A stretch of DNA of 64,000 nt from Ulva prolifera (lineage: Eukaryota; Chlorophyta; Ulvophyceae; Ulvales; Ulvaceae). A program made the translations under genes and the position numbers. This document shows, piece after piece, positions 33,700 through 46,020 of this stretch (positions are counted from its first letter, which is position 1; each line of letters starts with the position of its first letter). The stretch lies in contig CM041197.1 in the NCBI GenBank assembly GCA_023078555.1, positions 9,475,679-9,539,678 of the forward strand, written 5' to 3'. Under the pieces are notes generated by a model. The model saw only the letters and a list, made by a program, of their open reading frames with translations. It was not told the DNA's origin and searched no databases.

Positions 33700-34260
33700 G
33701 TGCATGATCTGTGCACAAATTGTGTGCACAGGTGGTGTCACATACTGTAACAAATCACAGTAGCTCGGGCCAGCTTGGGCCGATGGTGTAACAGGTTGTA
33801 CAGCTGCCTGCCCTGCGAGCACACGGGCACCTGCAATCACACGGGTTATGCCTGCGGCTTCTGGCATGCGAAGATGCGACATGTGGGCTCATAGGCCGCA
33901 CAGACTTAGTCAGTGCTCAACAGGAACCTGCTCTAAGTCCGGCTCGGGTGGTGTGGCTTGACGAGTGTTGGTGTGTTCATTCAAGTCACAAGACGCACTC
34001 AAGAGCGTCGCGACAATCTCGAAACCACCTTCACATGAGCGACTCCACTCAGGCCTTTCAGCTTTTCTGGTGTGTGTTGAGGAGTGCGCTGGGTGAGGTA
34101 TTCCATAGCTTTTGATGTGGTGTTTGTGCCTGTCCTAGAGACCCTTGTGCCTACGGCTGCCATGTGCAGACCTGGATAGGTTTCACAGTGACTGCACAGG
34201 CACGTGTTGTGTCGCTGCCCCTTGTAGAACAGGCGATCACAGGAGGAGGTACATGTCGCG
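33700..34260 (+). repeat. dispersed repeat, family L (copy 7, most diverged)
   Basis: Retains ATTGTGTGCACAGGTG, GCCGCACAGACTTAGTCAGTG, TGTGTTGAGGAGTGCGCTGGG, GTCCTAGAGAC and TGTGCCTACGGCTGCCATGT in the family order, plus CCTTGTAGAACAGGCGATCA, also found after copy 1 at about 7340. Confidence 0.45.
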
Positions 34261-34354
34261 TCATGCGGGAGTGCGCTGTGTGACAAGGCACTGTCGCTGG
34301 CCGCGGCATGACGTTTTCGGCCTCTCTGCAATGGTCCTCTTGGGGCGTGGTGTT

Positions 34355-34382
<28 letters not shown>
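34355..34382. repeat. 28-G homopolymer
   Basis: Uninterrupted G run in gene-free DNA. The neighbouring 34390-35550 shows no convincing gene; its long open frame is low-complexity Pro/His/Ser. Confidence 0.85.
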
Positions 34383-34385
<3 letters not shown>

Positions 34386-35557
34386 CACATGGCCATGCGC
34401 ATGGCCTGGCACGCTCGTCCATCCCTGCACTGCTCATGATCCCTGCAGGGGTGGCGTCCCCATCTGACTGCCTCGGTTCAGGCCCCAGTAACCGCAACAG
34501 ACTGTTCAACGCACATGCACACTGCCACAATAACGTTCCCCCAACAGTTCAACCCAGCGGCATCGTTCGGCACCTGGCTGTGGCGCCCGCCTTCACCGCT
34601 CCACCCCTAGCCACCCGTACTTCCACCCCCGCGCCTGCCTGCGCCAGCCGACTCCGCCGCAGCCGCCGGTTCTCCGCTCGCGTCGATGCGCCGCGGCGCC
34701 AATTCTCGAGGCGGTACAGCAAACCACTCCTAGACACTGTGCGGTCGCAAACATCCGAGGAGGCGCCCTCACGCAATCACATGCCATCATTCCGAAAACA
34801 CAAACGCACCGCCCACCGTCATCCCCCCCCAACGGTTTCCCGCGACCATGCGAAAACGTATGGCACAACCCCCGTCGGCATTCCCAAGAGAAACAATATC
34901 ATCTATTCAGGGCTGATGCACACCGCCTGTGCTGCGTGCTCGGACCCCGAAGCACGCAGCACAGCTGCCAGTCTTCCGGCCAGCGTTCTCTGTTCCGATG
35001 CACCCGACCAGACCATGGAGCAACCAAACACCAGCGTGTATCGCCCCCTACACCCGTGTCGGGTCATCGCGCCGAATCACAGAGAATCAACTCGAATACT
35101 CGGGTCTCCTTCCGGTACGGCAGCCCTGGAACTGGAGCTTCCAGGCAGTTCAACACTGCGCTACAGGACCCCGGAGTCCCTCAGGAGCTGGACATCTCAC
35201 GCACACCCTGCACCGTCCCGGGGCCCCCGCCTGCGCCCAGCGCTGCTCATCATCATCATCGCTCACCACAAAACTCCACCACTCATTATATGAATCACGC
35301 TTCCCTCGTATACATTATCCTGGCCACAGCCGGACTTGCTTCCATCAGCACAGGACCGTACATGCATGCATGCACAGCCACGTGTGCATGAGCGTGATCA
35401 AGCCCCGTCATGATTTCCTGTGCACCTTCAGTGGCACCCCTTCACACACTCTGGCCCCCACCGCAGCAGCAGCGGCCATAGACAGCGGTTCATCTCCGCG
35501 GCCCCCCAGCGTGTGGGAGGTCCGCGTCGTGTGCTGTGCGCTGTGCGTGCTGAGCGG

Positions 35558-38500
35558 TCAAGCAACGGCCCTGCCCTGTGGCGCGGCAGAGGGGGGCGCC
35601 GAAGCGTCTCGCAGCGCGTCCGCAAAGTCTCTGCACGAAGCGCGCTGTGCTGGGTCGCGGCACAGCATGCTCAGCACGGGTGTCCACAGGTGGCCTAGCC
35701 GCTGCTGGGCCCCGGGGGCGAGAAGGGGGTCCTCCCACGGCAGCGGCTCCTCCCCGAGCAGCTGCCTCTGTGCCTGCAGGCATGCATGCCGTCGTGATCC
35801 GGGGGGGGGGGGGGGGGGGGGGGGGGGGTGGCTGGACAACCGTGGGATGGCGAAAGGCAGTACTGCTTTTCAGGGACAGCCTGATCCATCATCTAGAGCT
35901 GCCAGTTGTGAAAGAGAGGCAGCGCATAGCACTACTCTTGCTTGAACTCTGTGATGCAGTCCAAATTTCAGCCTCGGCGATGCAATGCCGAGTCTCAGCA
36001 GTTCACCCGCGCGGCTGTGGCCGGCAGTAAACAGACGAAGTCACGATTAACGACACCACCGATCAACGGCACGAGCGCAGACAAGCGTAGCACACCTCTG
36101 CGGCGCCCATGGACACGAGGTGCGAGGCGGGCTTGCCGGTGAGGAGCTCAAAGGCGATCACGCCGAGCGCCCACGCGTCGGCCGCGGGGTCCGCGGCCGC
36201 GGCCGCCTCACCCTCTGCGTGCAGCGCGACGGCCTCCGGCGGCGCGTACGGCAGCGTGAAGGCGGCGCGGGCGCTGTCGCCGGTCCGGGCCGCGAGGCCG
36301 AAATTGAGCAGCGCCCAGGAGCCGGTGCGTGGCAGGAGGAGGATGTTGCCGGGCCTGAGGTCGCGGTGCACCCAGGCCACGACGTGCAGCTCCGCGAGGC
36401 ACTCCGCCACCTCGGCGATGACCTGCACATGCATGCATGCATTGGAGGGCCGTATACACATGTCAACTGTGGCAACGTAGCGATGTGACAGCTACACCAC
36501 TGCATTGCCACATCAACTGAACGTATCGCAGTGTACTGGCATCGGTGTGTGGGCATGACATGGTCAAGGCACGTGGAATTCGTTGTTAATTGTAGCCGGC
36601 CCGGCTGCACCCACATCATGCGCCAAAAACTGTCTCTAGTACCAACATGTCATGTGCAAATGCAGTTGCGTGCGCGAAAGATCATCATGATCTGTCATGA
36701 TGCCGCCGCCGCACCTGCGCCAGCGCTGCAGCGTCGCCGTTGCACAGCGCGGCCCGCTCCGTCAGCGGCTCGCCCGCCTCCATGACGATGCACGGCGGCA
36801 TCGGGTTGTCGAACGGGTCGCAGAAGCCGCCGTCCTCGTTCGGCACGAACGCGAGCACCGTCGGCATGAAGCGGCCGACGGCGCCGTGCAGGTACCGCTG
36901 CCGGGCGTCCTCGAAGGCGGCGCGGCCGGCGAAGAACTTGAGCGCGCAGGCGGCCCCGGCGTCCGGCGCCGTGACAAACTGCACCACCGCCCGGCCTGCA
37001 TACGACTAGGACGATCAGACGGCGCCCCATGGCCACCTCACGCCGCTGCGGCGGTCCAAGTCAACAGCTCGCCCAGCGATCTACATACGTGCGCTCAGCC
37101 CCCCCCTCGGATGAGCCCGCCAATCGTGCTGTGCCCTGATTTCAGCGTCATTCCAGACCATATGTATGCCCGCACGCTGCCGTACTCCAGCCTGTGCACT
37201 ACATGACACAGGGTTTTGCTACGCTACGCAACACATCCCAACAGAGCGCAGGGTTGGTCAGGCATGCATGCGCACAGGACACAGTAGATGTGGCTCCACC
37301 CACCCGCTACCTGATTCCTCGGCTTTGTCCTTTTAACACCCACGCCCACGCCCGTGCTGTGGCTTGACTGCGCTTTTCTCGGATCATACTCATGTGCTGC
37401 GTGCTGTGTCTGCGGTTGATACCAACTCCATTACATGGGAAGAAGAAGGGCCGCACCGCCGAGGGCCTGGTCCTGCCCCCCCAGCACCTCGTACTGCCCC
37501 AGCACCAGGTCCCGCGGCCCAAACGCGGCCAGCTGCTGCCCGATGATCGCCAGCTGCGCCTGCACCGGGGCACTCCCCCCCAGCACCCCCGGCACCGCCA
37601 CACCGCCGGCCCCACCCGGCACCCCGCTGTCCATGCGCGTGAGGCTCCCCCGCCGCCGCATCCCCGGCGCCGCATCGACGGCCGTACAGATCGAGTCAAT
37701 CCGGGCCGGGGACCCTGACTCTGCACCCCCGAGGTCCAGGCGCAGCGCCGCCGTATCGGCGGCCGCGTCGGACCCGGATTCATCGTGCCGCGTGCGCGGA
37801 GACACGCTGCTGATATCCGGTGCAGACACCCCCGTGTCCGCAAGCTCCGACGTGCCCCCCGCATCTGCTGTGCCGCTTGAACCTCCGGTACCGCCCGCGG
37901 CGGCGGCGGCAAGTGGTTCTGGATGGGGCAGTGTTATGGAGCACGAGTCGGCGACAGGTTCGAGCGGCGGCCCCGGCGACGCGATGTCGCATGTAGCCTC
38001 GCTGGAACGTACCGCACTCTGTGCAGAGGACTGGTCGTAACTCAGGTCGAAGTTAGCGTCAGGCATGAGCCCGGCGAAGATGGAGGGGACGGGGATGGTG
38101 CAGTCGGCCGAGATGCTGGATTGGGGCGGTGGGGTGTCTTCAGGGGGCAGCAGGTCGGAGCTTGCAGCTTGCGGCACGACGCGGCTCGCGCCATCGGACA
38201 GCTTGGAGGGTGTCTTCAGGTGGCAGAAGAAGCTCAGGCTGCCTGCTGAACCCTGCGTGTAGACCCCAAATGGTCAGATTAGCCGTCACATGTCCAATCA
38301 CATGCGGCAGTATATTGCAAACGCTGACATCGCTCATGATGCGTGCGGCACTGGTGATGCAGGCCACTGTAAGCGTCCATGCGTATGGTCGGTCCTGCCG
38401 TGGTCATCACATATGGCCGCCAGCCATGCATTCAACAGAAGTTCCGGTACGGAGCTGCTCATGGCCGCAAGATCATGGCACTGATCACATGCAAACAATG

Positions 38501-41292
38501 CTGCAGCAGCTCAACAGCTCGATGATAGCATGTGTAGCTCAACACCGCTGCTGCTGCTGCTGCTGCTGCGGCGTTGAGCTATACATGCTACACATGCTAC
38601 CATCGCTGAATCCGTTCACGGGACCCACCTCATGGCGAATCGAATTCACGGCCACAAGCACGCAGCACGCACAGCAGGGACACAGCATGCGGCCGCACCA
38701 GGCCATTGGACAGCCCCTCATCCCCGGACAGCACCGGCGTCTCCGGGCCACCGCGGTCGGGCTCCTCATGCGTGTCGACCTTCACCATCGCCTGCGCGGC
38801 ACGGCTGGCGACGAAGCGGCGGCGCCGCCGCCGAAGGCGCACCGCGTACATGACGACGACGACGAGCGCGGCCGCCGCGAGGCCGAGCGCCGTCGCCGCA
38901 AGCCCCACAGCAGCAGGGCTATCGAGAGCCATGTGGCCGTCGCTGGGCCCTCCGCCGGAGGCCTCCGGCACCGGCAGGCCACGGCCCGTTGCTGCAGAGA
39001 CCATTGCGCCGCCGTCGGCGGAGGCAGCGGCGGCCGGGGTCGCGGCGGTCTGGGCGGAATTGAGGCTGCCGCAGGAGCCCATGCGGTTGGGTGTAGATGC
39101 GTCGGGCTGTGGGGGCAGGGGGCGGCGGATCTCCCCGAGGTCCTGCGCTCATGCATGGACTTCTGTGCTGTGCTGTGCACAGTCATGCATGCAGCATGTC
39201 GGCACAGAGGTCCCGCTGAAGGGGTGCGCAATGTTCACATCGTGCATGCCTCAAACACCTTGAACATGTGGACAACCTGCCTTGGCAGCGCAGCTCAGCC
39301 CACCTTGCCCTTTTTGATTTCTAACCCCCAGGCTGTGGGATACCTCGTAGCCACATCGGCAATGCAAACGGAGTGTCGAAGGCGGGGGCTGCGTTGTGCC
39401 GGCGAAGGCGGGTGCCCTGCACTGTTCCTGTCAACGGGTCAATGTTCAACGGGCACACCATTTCCATGCGGAGAAGCGCCCCCTCCATGTCTCGCATGCC
39501 CGTGCCGGCCTCCTCCAGGTCCGCAACAGTCGAGAAGCCACCCGGAAGCTGGCAGACCGGCAGGCTCGCGTCGTCTGAGAAGAACGCAGCCCCCTCCACG
39601 GCCCCCCCGGCACCGCGCTCCTCCTCCGCATGTAGCAGCGTGCCGGCGCCGCGGTTGCCGGAGAATTTGCAGCCGCGGAGGGCGACGGTGGCGTTGCGGC
39701 GGCCGAGGACGACGCCGGGGGCGGCCGCGGCGGCGAGGTTGTCGCGGAACGTGCAGCCGACAAAGCCGGCGGAGGTGTCGGCGAGGTTGAGGGCCGCGGC
39801 CGGGCCGGGGCCGCCGAGGTTGGAAAACGTGCAGCCTGCACAGCCGCCCAGGGGCTCGCTCATGCCCCGCGGCTTGCCGGAACCGTGGGCCTGCCGCCGC
39901 TGCTGTGACCAGGCAGCTAGGCAGGTCAGATGACGTGCGGACACAACATCCGCGGGGAAGAGGCGAACACAGCTCATAGCACGCTGCATGCATGCTGAAC
40001 GCGCGTGAACAGAAACGAGAACACAAAAAACCCGAGGTCTGCCTGCGCAGGATGATGTGGGGTGAGTGATATGAAACGGACATCTGCCAGCGAGAGCGAC
40101 GATACCTAGCTGTGCGCGCGCCCATTCCGACAACACGCAGTCTGACGGTGTGGCCAACGGGTCATGTAGACTCAAAGGCAGCCATACAGTGTGCCTAGCA
40201 GCTTGTAGCTGCATGGTCAGCAGGCGGACGCAGTGGGCATGGGGAGGGAACATTCCGGAGTTGTTGTTTAGCAGAGGGGGGGGCATCACAGTTGTGCCGC
40301 GCATGCCGAGCTGCGCCTACGGCGTCCGCACAAGCGCCGCTTCACAGGCGCGCATGCTACATGGTTACCCCTTCGACACATGTATCCCGTTATCTCGGAG
40401 TTGTCAATGTCCAATACCATACGGCTCAGTAAATTCACTTTACTTTGACATGGTAGAAGCGCACGGTCAGCAAGCATGCGGGCGCCCTCCACGCGCAGCC
40501 CGCCGGCACACCGCCGGCTCTGCACGCCGCCCGGGCCCCAGTCCCCCTGCACCACCGTCTCCGTCAGCCACACGCCGCGCTGTGCTGCGTGCTGCGGCCG
40601 CGGCTCGGCGGCCTCCACGATGTCCACCACCACCGGCGCCGCCGCGGCCACGGCCCCGGCAGCTGCGCCGGCGGCGCTGGTGTTGCGCTGCAGGCGGAGG
40701 TAGAGGCCGTCTAGCCACAGCGGGGCGGAGGCGGGGGCGAGGAGGAAGGGGGAGTCCAGGAGGATGAGGCATTGCTGTGGCCGCAGGGGCAGCATCGGCT
40801 GCGCAGGGGAGGCGTCGGCGTCGCCAGCCACGAGGTCGGGGGGCGGAGGAGACGAGCAGTTGCCCTGCAGCATGCAGAGCATGCGTGACGGGCGACTCCT
40901 GATGTACGCGCAATGTAATGCAATGATGCCTCACCCCACAGTGCAGATGCATACACCTGTCCACTCGTAGCCACGCGCGGCATCTTCGAATTTGATGGAG
41001 CTCGCGCACTCTGGAGCGTCGGTCAGCAGCACACATGCATGCATGATCGCACTGGCAGTCACTCTCTGCCTGGGGCCCGCACCCGGATTGCCAGGAAGTC
41101 TGGGAGCGAAAGGGAGAGGGCGGCGGAGGAGGGGGCGTTTCCGCCACCACCACTGCGCAGGTCCAGGTGGCGCCGAATCTCGATGTGGGGCTCCCCCCGC
41201 GCGACCGCGGCACGCAGGTCGGCCGCCGTGTCGACCGCCGCGACTCCCGCGCCGCTCTGCGGCGCCGCGGCCGCCGGTGCGCGGGCGCTCAT
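35558..41292 (-). CDS. receptor-like protein kinase with beta-helix-like ectodomain
   Basis: Nine minus-strand exons: 41083-41292, about 40940-41010 (ends uncertain), 40465-40864, 39423-39835, 38699-39142, 37457-38252, 36715-36995, 36096-36422 and 35558-35773 (TGA). All other joins are phase-checked; about 980 residues. N-terminal exons give a parallel beta-helix-like ectodomain (ADLRAAVARGEPHIEIRRHL; repeats DRCTFSNLGG, VGCTFRDN, RGCKFSGN). A membrane span (AVGLAATALGLAAAALVVVV) precedes RLRRRRRRF. A Ser/Gly-rich linker leads to the kinase: YEVLGGQDQALGGRAV as glycine loop, ACALKFF (VAIK Lys), HRDLRPGN (catalytic loop), LLNFG for DFG, YAPPE (APE) and DAWALGVIAFELLTG. The altered DFG Asp suggests weak or no catalysis. 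The signal peptide exon was not found; the start at 41292 is a minimum. Confidence 0.8.
35801..35828. repeat. 28-G homopolymer in the last kinase intron
   Basis: Lies 28 bases upstream (in gene sense) of the terminal exon acceptor, so the transcript carries a C run just before a splice site. Confidence 0.85.
38527..38589. repeat. inverted repeat enclosing a CTG trinucleotide run
   Basis: Arms 38527-38543 and 38573-38589 pair over 17 bases with one mismatch (AGCATGTGTAGCTCAAC). Between them is a run of eight CTG units. In an intron of the receptor kinase gene. Confidence 0.8.
40367..40450 (-). repeat. short dispersed repeat, family S (minus copy)
   Basis: Reverse complement reads AAAGTGAATTTACTGAGCCG, GGACATTGACAACTCCGAG and ACATGTGTCGAAGGGG, as in the copy at 672. 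It sits in a receptor-kinase intron. Confidence 0.6.
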
Positions 41293-44200
41293 GGCGGCAG
41301 CGCCGCTTACGCCACTCCCTCACGCGAGCTGCTGCCGTGCGCACGTGGCGGAGGCCACGGTGGAGGCGCAGGTGCGGCGGGATACACGGCCCGTGGAGAG
41401 GTGGTGGGTACTGTCCCGGACGGCTTGGGGGCTGCCGTGGCTAAGGTGGCGCCAGGTGGTGCAGATATGTGCTTTCTTGAGCGCCTGCAGTGAATGCGGT
41501 TGGACTGAAGGGCAATGTGGGCATGGGCGTAGGAGGGTGGCGAGGGGGGGAGGGGGTTGCTGCTTGTGAACACACATTTATGCACATCTGCTAACAGATC
41601 TGTGGGCCTACTGAGGGCCAGAGGGAGGCACGATGCTCAGGCCCAGTTGCCCAGTACGGCCTCCAACACAGTCTGATATGCTGCTTTCCTGAATGCCATT
41701 TCCTTGTCTCTGGAACACACAAGAGGCAGGAGAGCGCGCATATGTGCATGCCATGTGACTGTACACCTTGCCACTGAGCTCAGCTGGGCAGTGAGGTTCC
41801 CAGCTGAGCACAGCCCCCGGTGTCTGTCTGCTTGTGTACAGTAAAGTAAATCTGAATGTGTACTCATTTTTTTGCATCTCTGTGTCCACTGGACTGCCAA
41901 CAGGCCAGATTCCCAGAGTTCAGATCGACAGGACGGTACACAAGAGACCAGTGGTGTGCAGACCAAATCGGAGATGGTTCGCCCGACGACTATTGTATGC
42001 ACTACATCATTTTATGCGGTCATCGTCATCATCACAATGCTGTGCAGCTACTTTGAGAACAGTCGTCTGCAATTGATTCGTCTGCAATTGATTCGAGCAC
42101 AAGAGTGTGGCTGAGCTCTGCTTGCTGAGCTCTGCTGGCCTGTGCTGGCTGGTACATCAAGACCTTGCAAGGACAAGCAGGCAAGTTCCTCACCAGTGCA
42201 TACTTGCTGGAAGCAGAGTCACTGCATGCAGCACTTCACTGGAGCCAGGGTAGATATGTTACTGGGTGCCTGATGTAAGAATATATGCATGCATACAGCC
42301 GACAGTGGCACCGTGACAGGCAGAAGGACTGGCATCAGAACATGGACAGCAGCCAGAATGTGCCCAGACCTGTGAAGTGTGTTGCCTGGAAAGTGGACAC
42401 ATGAGAGAGCTGGACACACGAGGTGCCAACAAGCTGCTCCTCATTCAAAATAAAATGGTTGATCTGCCCCTATTCTGGCAGACGTGCATGGGCCACCACC
42501 TAATACACTCTGCTAGTACTGCATCTCTGTCTTGCCTCAAAAGCTCTGCAGGCTGTATGGGGGGCAGAGAGGCAGCAGGACCTCACTGCGTTGACATCAA
42601 CATAAAGCATATACTTGTTTCAGCCCTGTAGAGCTCATACACACGGACAACAGTATCTTGTTTGTTGGGGCAGACAGGAAACCACTCCACTAGCATCTTG
42701 CATCTTTGATTCCAACAAGGCGTAGGCCACCCAAGCCTGCACACCTCGATTGCGTGCTGCATGAGGCAAGCATCATATCCCCATGTGCCCCATGCCAAGC
42801 ATTGTAACCCCATGTGCAGCTCGCCGCTGCCTCTAGGCAGGAGGGAGCTGTACCTCTGCCCCTGTCAACCAATTGCACCCATGCTCAGCTGCAGCACGTG
42901 TCACTTGAATCAAGTGAATTGATAGAAGTTTAAATACCGAACATAGCGGTTCTCCTTTCCATGCATGCTGTGAGCCACGTGGGATCTGTGTTTCTCAAGA
43001 TACCATTGTCAGGTAAGCCCTTTCTCAACAAGGTTTCGCACCAGCTACATAAAAGAGTCACAGCAGACTGGTGAGCCACAGTTTCGCGCCGCTTCGCGGA
43101 TACTCCGTGGAAAGTGTGAATCGACATCATGTGCACTGTCCTTCGGGGACGGAACAAGAAGCTTGACGCTCATAACGTTCTGCTGTCAGCTGACCGCTGT
43201 AACGTGCCAGCTTGTCGCGTCGCTCACGAGCCGCACGCAAAGGTACGTCACAGCTGCACAGGGCCCACTGACTGTACCTCTGCAATACATTTGTCCACTG
43301 CAAGATTGACTACCGTGAGAAGGCGCATCTGCTATCTCCGTCAGAGGACGGGGACAATGGCCGATGGACCGCACACATACGATGCAGATAAATGATCGTG
43401 GTTGTGTACAGAATGCATACACCTACACGAGCATCGATAGTAAATCTCCGTGGCCAGCTGCGCATCCGATCAGCGGAACTCACGCACGCGGTCGCAAGGC
43501 GAGGTGCACGGTTTACACGGCAGCAACATATGCATAGGCCGGCACAAGCGGCCGGTGAGTCATGAGTGTGTCCAAGCGGATTTGAATCTGTCGTCGACGG
43601 CATGGCCATGGACAAGGAAAACCATGTCTCAACACCATGGCCACCATCGCGTGGTGCACCGCGGTGGGGCGCGAGTTGCATGCACCCTCGCAATTTGATC
43701 GGTCGCGAACGCAACAGACACCGCCTGCCATGGACAACAAACCCCGACGCTGCGACCACCTGATGCATCCCAGCGAAAACTGCACAGATTCACGAGGACT
43801 TCAGCTACGAATCACGCACGCGCATAAGTTTCTCGTGCGCAGTCCGTCACCATTGGAGGTGAAACCAAAAGTCGTGCGTGCGGCCATCGCAAGAGGACTC
43901 GGCACAGCAGCGCCGGCTGCAGGGGTTCAGGAGGGAGCGTACAGGTCCGTGTCTCTATCTACGGTCGATAGGACGTCTGCATGCTCATGGGCTGCCTCAG
44001 GGCGCCTGTGCCGCAGACTCAGCGTAGCTGTAGCGTTCACAGGGCTTGGCGTGCATGCCAGACTCGAGCCCGTCGCTAGCAGCCACTGCACGTCCGCATC
44101 TCACGTCCTGCATCTACGGAAGCATTCCTTCTATAAATATCTATCTATTTGAGCCCAGCACTGGCGCAACGACCCCTCATGCAAAGAGCTCGATTCCTGG

Positions 44201-45209
44201 TCCTCGCAAACACACCGCACAGGCGATGGACACCAACACGCCGGGAAAGGACAAGCAAAAACAGTGCTAGCGCTCGCAGGCGGTGGCAGCTATGTTAAAG
44301 CAGCGAAGGGGACGCCTGACCGTGATTCAGCTGTGCTGCAAGTGCGAGTATGCCTCGTGAACGCATGGAAGGCGAAGCCATCCGCGGAGTTAGGCGTGTC
44401 CATTCACGCATTCCCAAGCCTCCTGAGCCCTGCCTGACGCGCCGCGGCATGCCGCGGCAATGACGGGAATCCTGGCACAATGCATGGTAGCGATATCCCC
44501 TGGCTGTTATCGAACATGCTCGTCCCGTCGATGACTCGAGGGTGTATGTATACGTAAGCATGACAGCACGGCCCGGCCGCGTCCGGAGCGGCAGGAGACT
44601 GCGGGAAACTGTGTCAGCATATTGCATGACAAGATGCTACCGTTGACAGCACGCTCAGAGGTGTGCGCATGCTTCACCCGCTTGGTGCAGCAGAGGGACT
44701 AGTACTGGAGGCAGGAGGCCCTGCTAGGCGGCAGGCGGAGGCCAGGGCCTCCCATCAGCAACTCGAGGCGGTGTGGGTGACAAGGACAAAGCAAGCAAGG
44801 CAGGTAGCACCGCGAGCAGCAACCAAAGGAATCGCACAAGCACGCGACCAGCCAACCAGCCACACGCAGCACACATCAGCACCTTCAGCACCAGCGCTGG
44901 CCACAGCCACACAACCACATACATCGAGGCGGTGTGTACGGCTTCGCGAGCGTGGACATGTCAGCATTGCAATAATTCTGCAGAGCTGTAGTCTGTTGAA
45001 GCGCCTGCACTGCCATGCTATGACAGCTTCTGGCCCACATGCATCACCGCCTTCCGATCAGGCCAGAGCTGCCCGGGCCTGCGTGCCGACAACTTGGAAA
45101 TGCATTGTCCACCTGCTCCGCCCATCACACCACCGTCTGCGACACCACCACCTGGGACCTCTACCTGCGTCGACGCGCCGTGGTACCGTTCACAGGCCGC
45201 TCCGCCGAC

Positions 45210-45210
<1 letters not shown>
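41293..45210. other. gene-poor region
   Basis: No gene could be assembled. Weak candidates: a minus-strand piece near 42620-42700 (MLVEWFPVCPNKQDTVVRVY, ending at an AG|GG) and plus-strand open frames near 43130-43400. A family-S fragment occurs at 41838. The missing signal-peptide exon of the receptor kinase may lie in the first few hundred bases. Confidence 0.3.

Positions 45211-45239
<29 letters not shown>
45211..45239. repeat. 29-C homopolymer
   Basis: Immediately precedes the first recognisable reverse-transcriptase residues of the element at 45241. Confidence 0.85.
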
Positions 45240-45240
<1 letters not shown>

Positions 45241-46020
45241 GGAAGCACCCGCGTCACCCTCCCACTCCTCCTTCCAGCCCTCCTCTTCGAACTGCGCCAC
45301 ACACTCGTCACGGTCGGAGACCAGGAACTGCAGCAAATCCGTGTCGCTGTCATGGGTGGATTCATATCCCCGGCAATGGCCATCATGATGCTTGTGTGCA
45401 TCGCCGCTGAACGATTCATGCATGCTCGCTTGGGGCCGCAGGTGACCCAACAAATTGCAGGTTTCAGATACGTCGATGATGGGGTTGTCGTCGTGTGTTT
45501 GAGGAGCCTGCTCTGTACGCCGCCGTGAAACCCGCCGACTACGCCGCGTATGCCGCTGGCATGATCTGCGAGGGGACCGCTGAAGGCCGCATCATCGACA
45601 TCCTGGGGCACCGGATCATCCTCGACACACCGATATCCACCTGCTCGTCCGCCCGAAGAATTTCACCACCCACGTGGTGAAGGTACCTTCAGCACCTCCC
45701 ACCTCCGCGCGTCACCTTCATTCCCTCCGTGGTCCGCACCGGCCGTGTCTACTTCCGTGCATGGGTGATGCATGGGCATGTGTGCGCGCCTCCGCGACAA
45801 CACCTCCGCTACCCTGGATGGTCTTCTTCACGCAGCGCGGCTTCCTCGCCATCCGGCTCGACGCGTCGCATCTCGGCTGTTCCGCTGCGCGCACGCGCAG
45901 AGCAATATTGGCCATCCACCCTGGCATTCTGAAGGATGACTTCTACGCGGCAGGGATCTGTTTCTGCGCCTCTTGGAGCTCCTCGAGGATGTGTTGGTTG
46001 TGCGTCCCTCGTGCAGCTGG
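45241..46020 (+). mobile_element. decayed retroelement reverse transcriptase
   Basis: A plus-strand frame reads RVTLPLLLPALLFELRHTLV, then VAVMGGFISPAMAIM (the 'GxxMGxxxSPxLA' motif of RT block 4), a helix with AAERFMHARLG, and GFRYVDDGVVVVC (the catalytic YxDD block). After about 45500 the reading continues in other frames (DILGHRIILDTP, then HLLVRPKNFTTHVV, then TGRVYFRAW), so at least two frameshifts are present. The thumb and later parts fade by about 46000. The motif order is certain; the class (LINE, Penelope-like or other) is not, and it differs from the LINE at 20340. Confidence 0.65.

Noticed and set aside
34145-35293. 382-codon plus-strand ORF
   Set aside because: It translates a 28-G run and Pro/His/Ser low-complexity DNA and shows no domain or splice context; openness is explained by GC content.
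38129-39790. 553-codon plus-strand ORF
   Set aside because: Antisense to the receptor kinase exons, whose minus-strand joins are phase-consistent and give a membrane span and kinase motifs.
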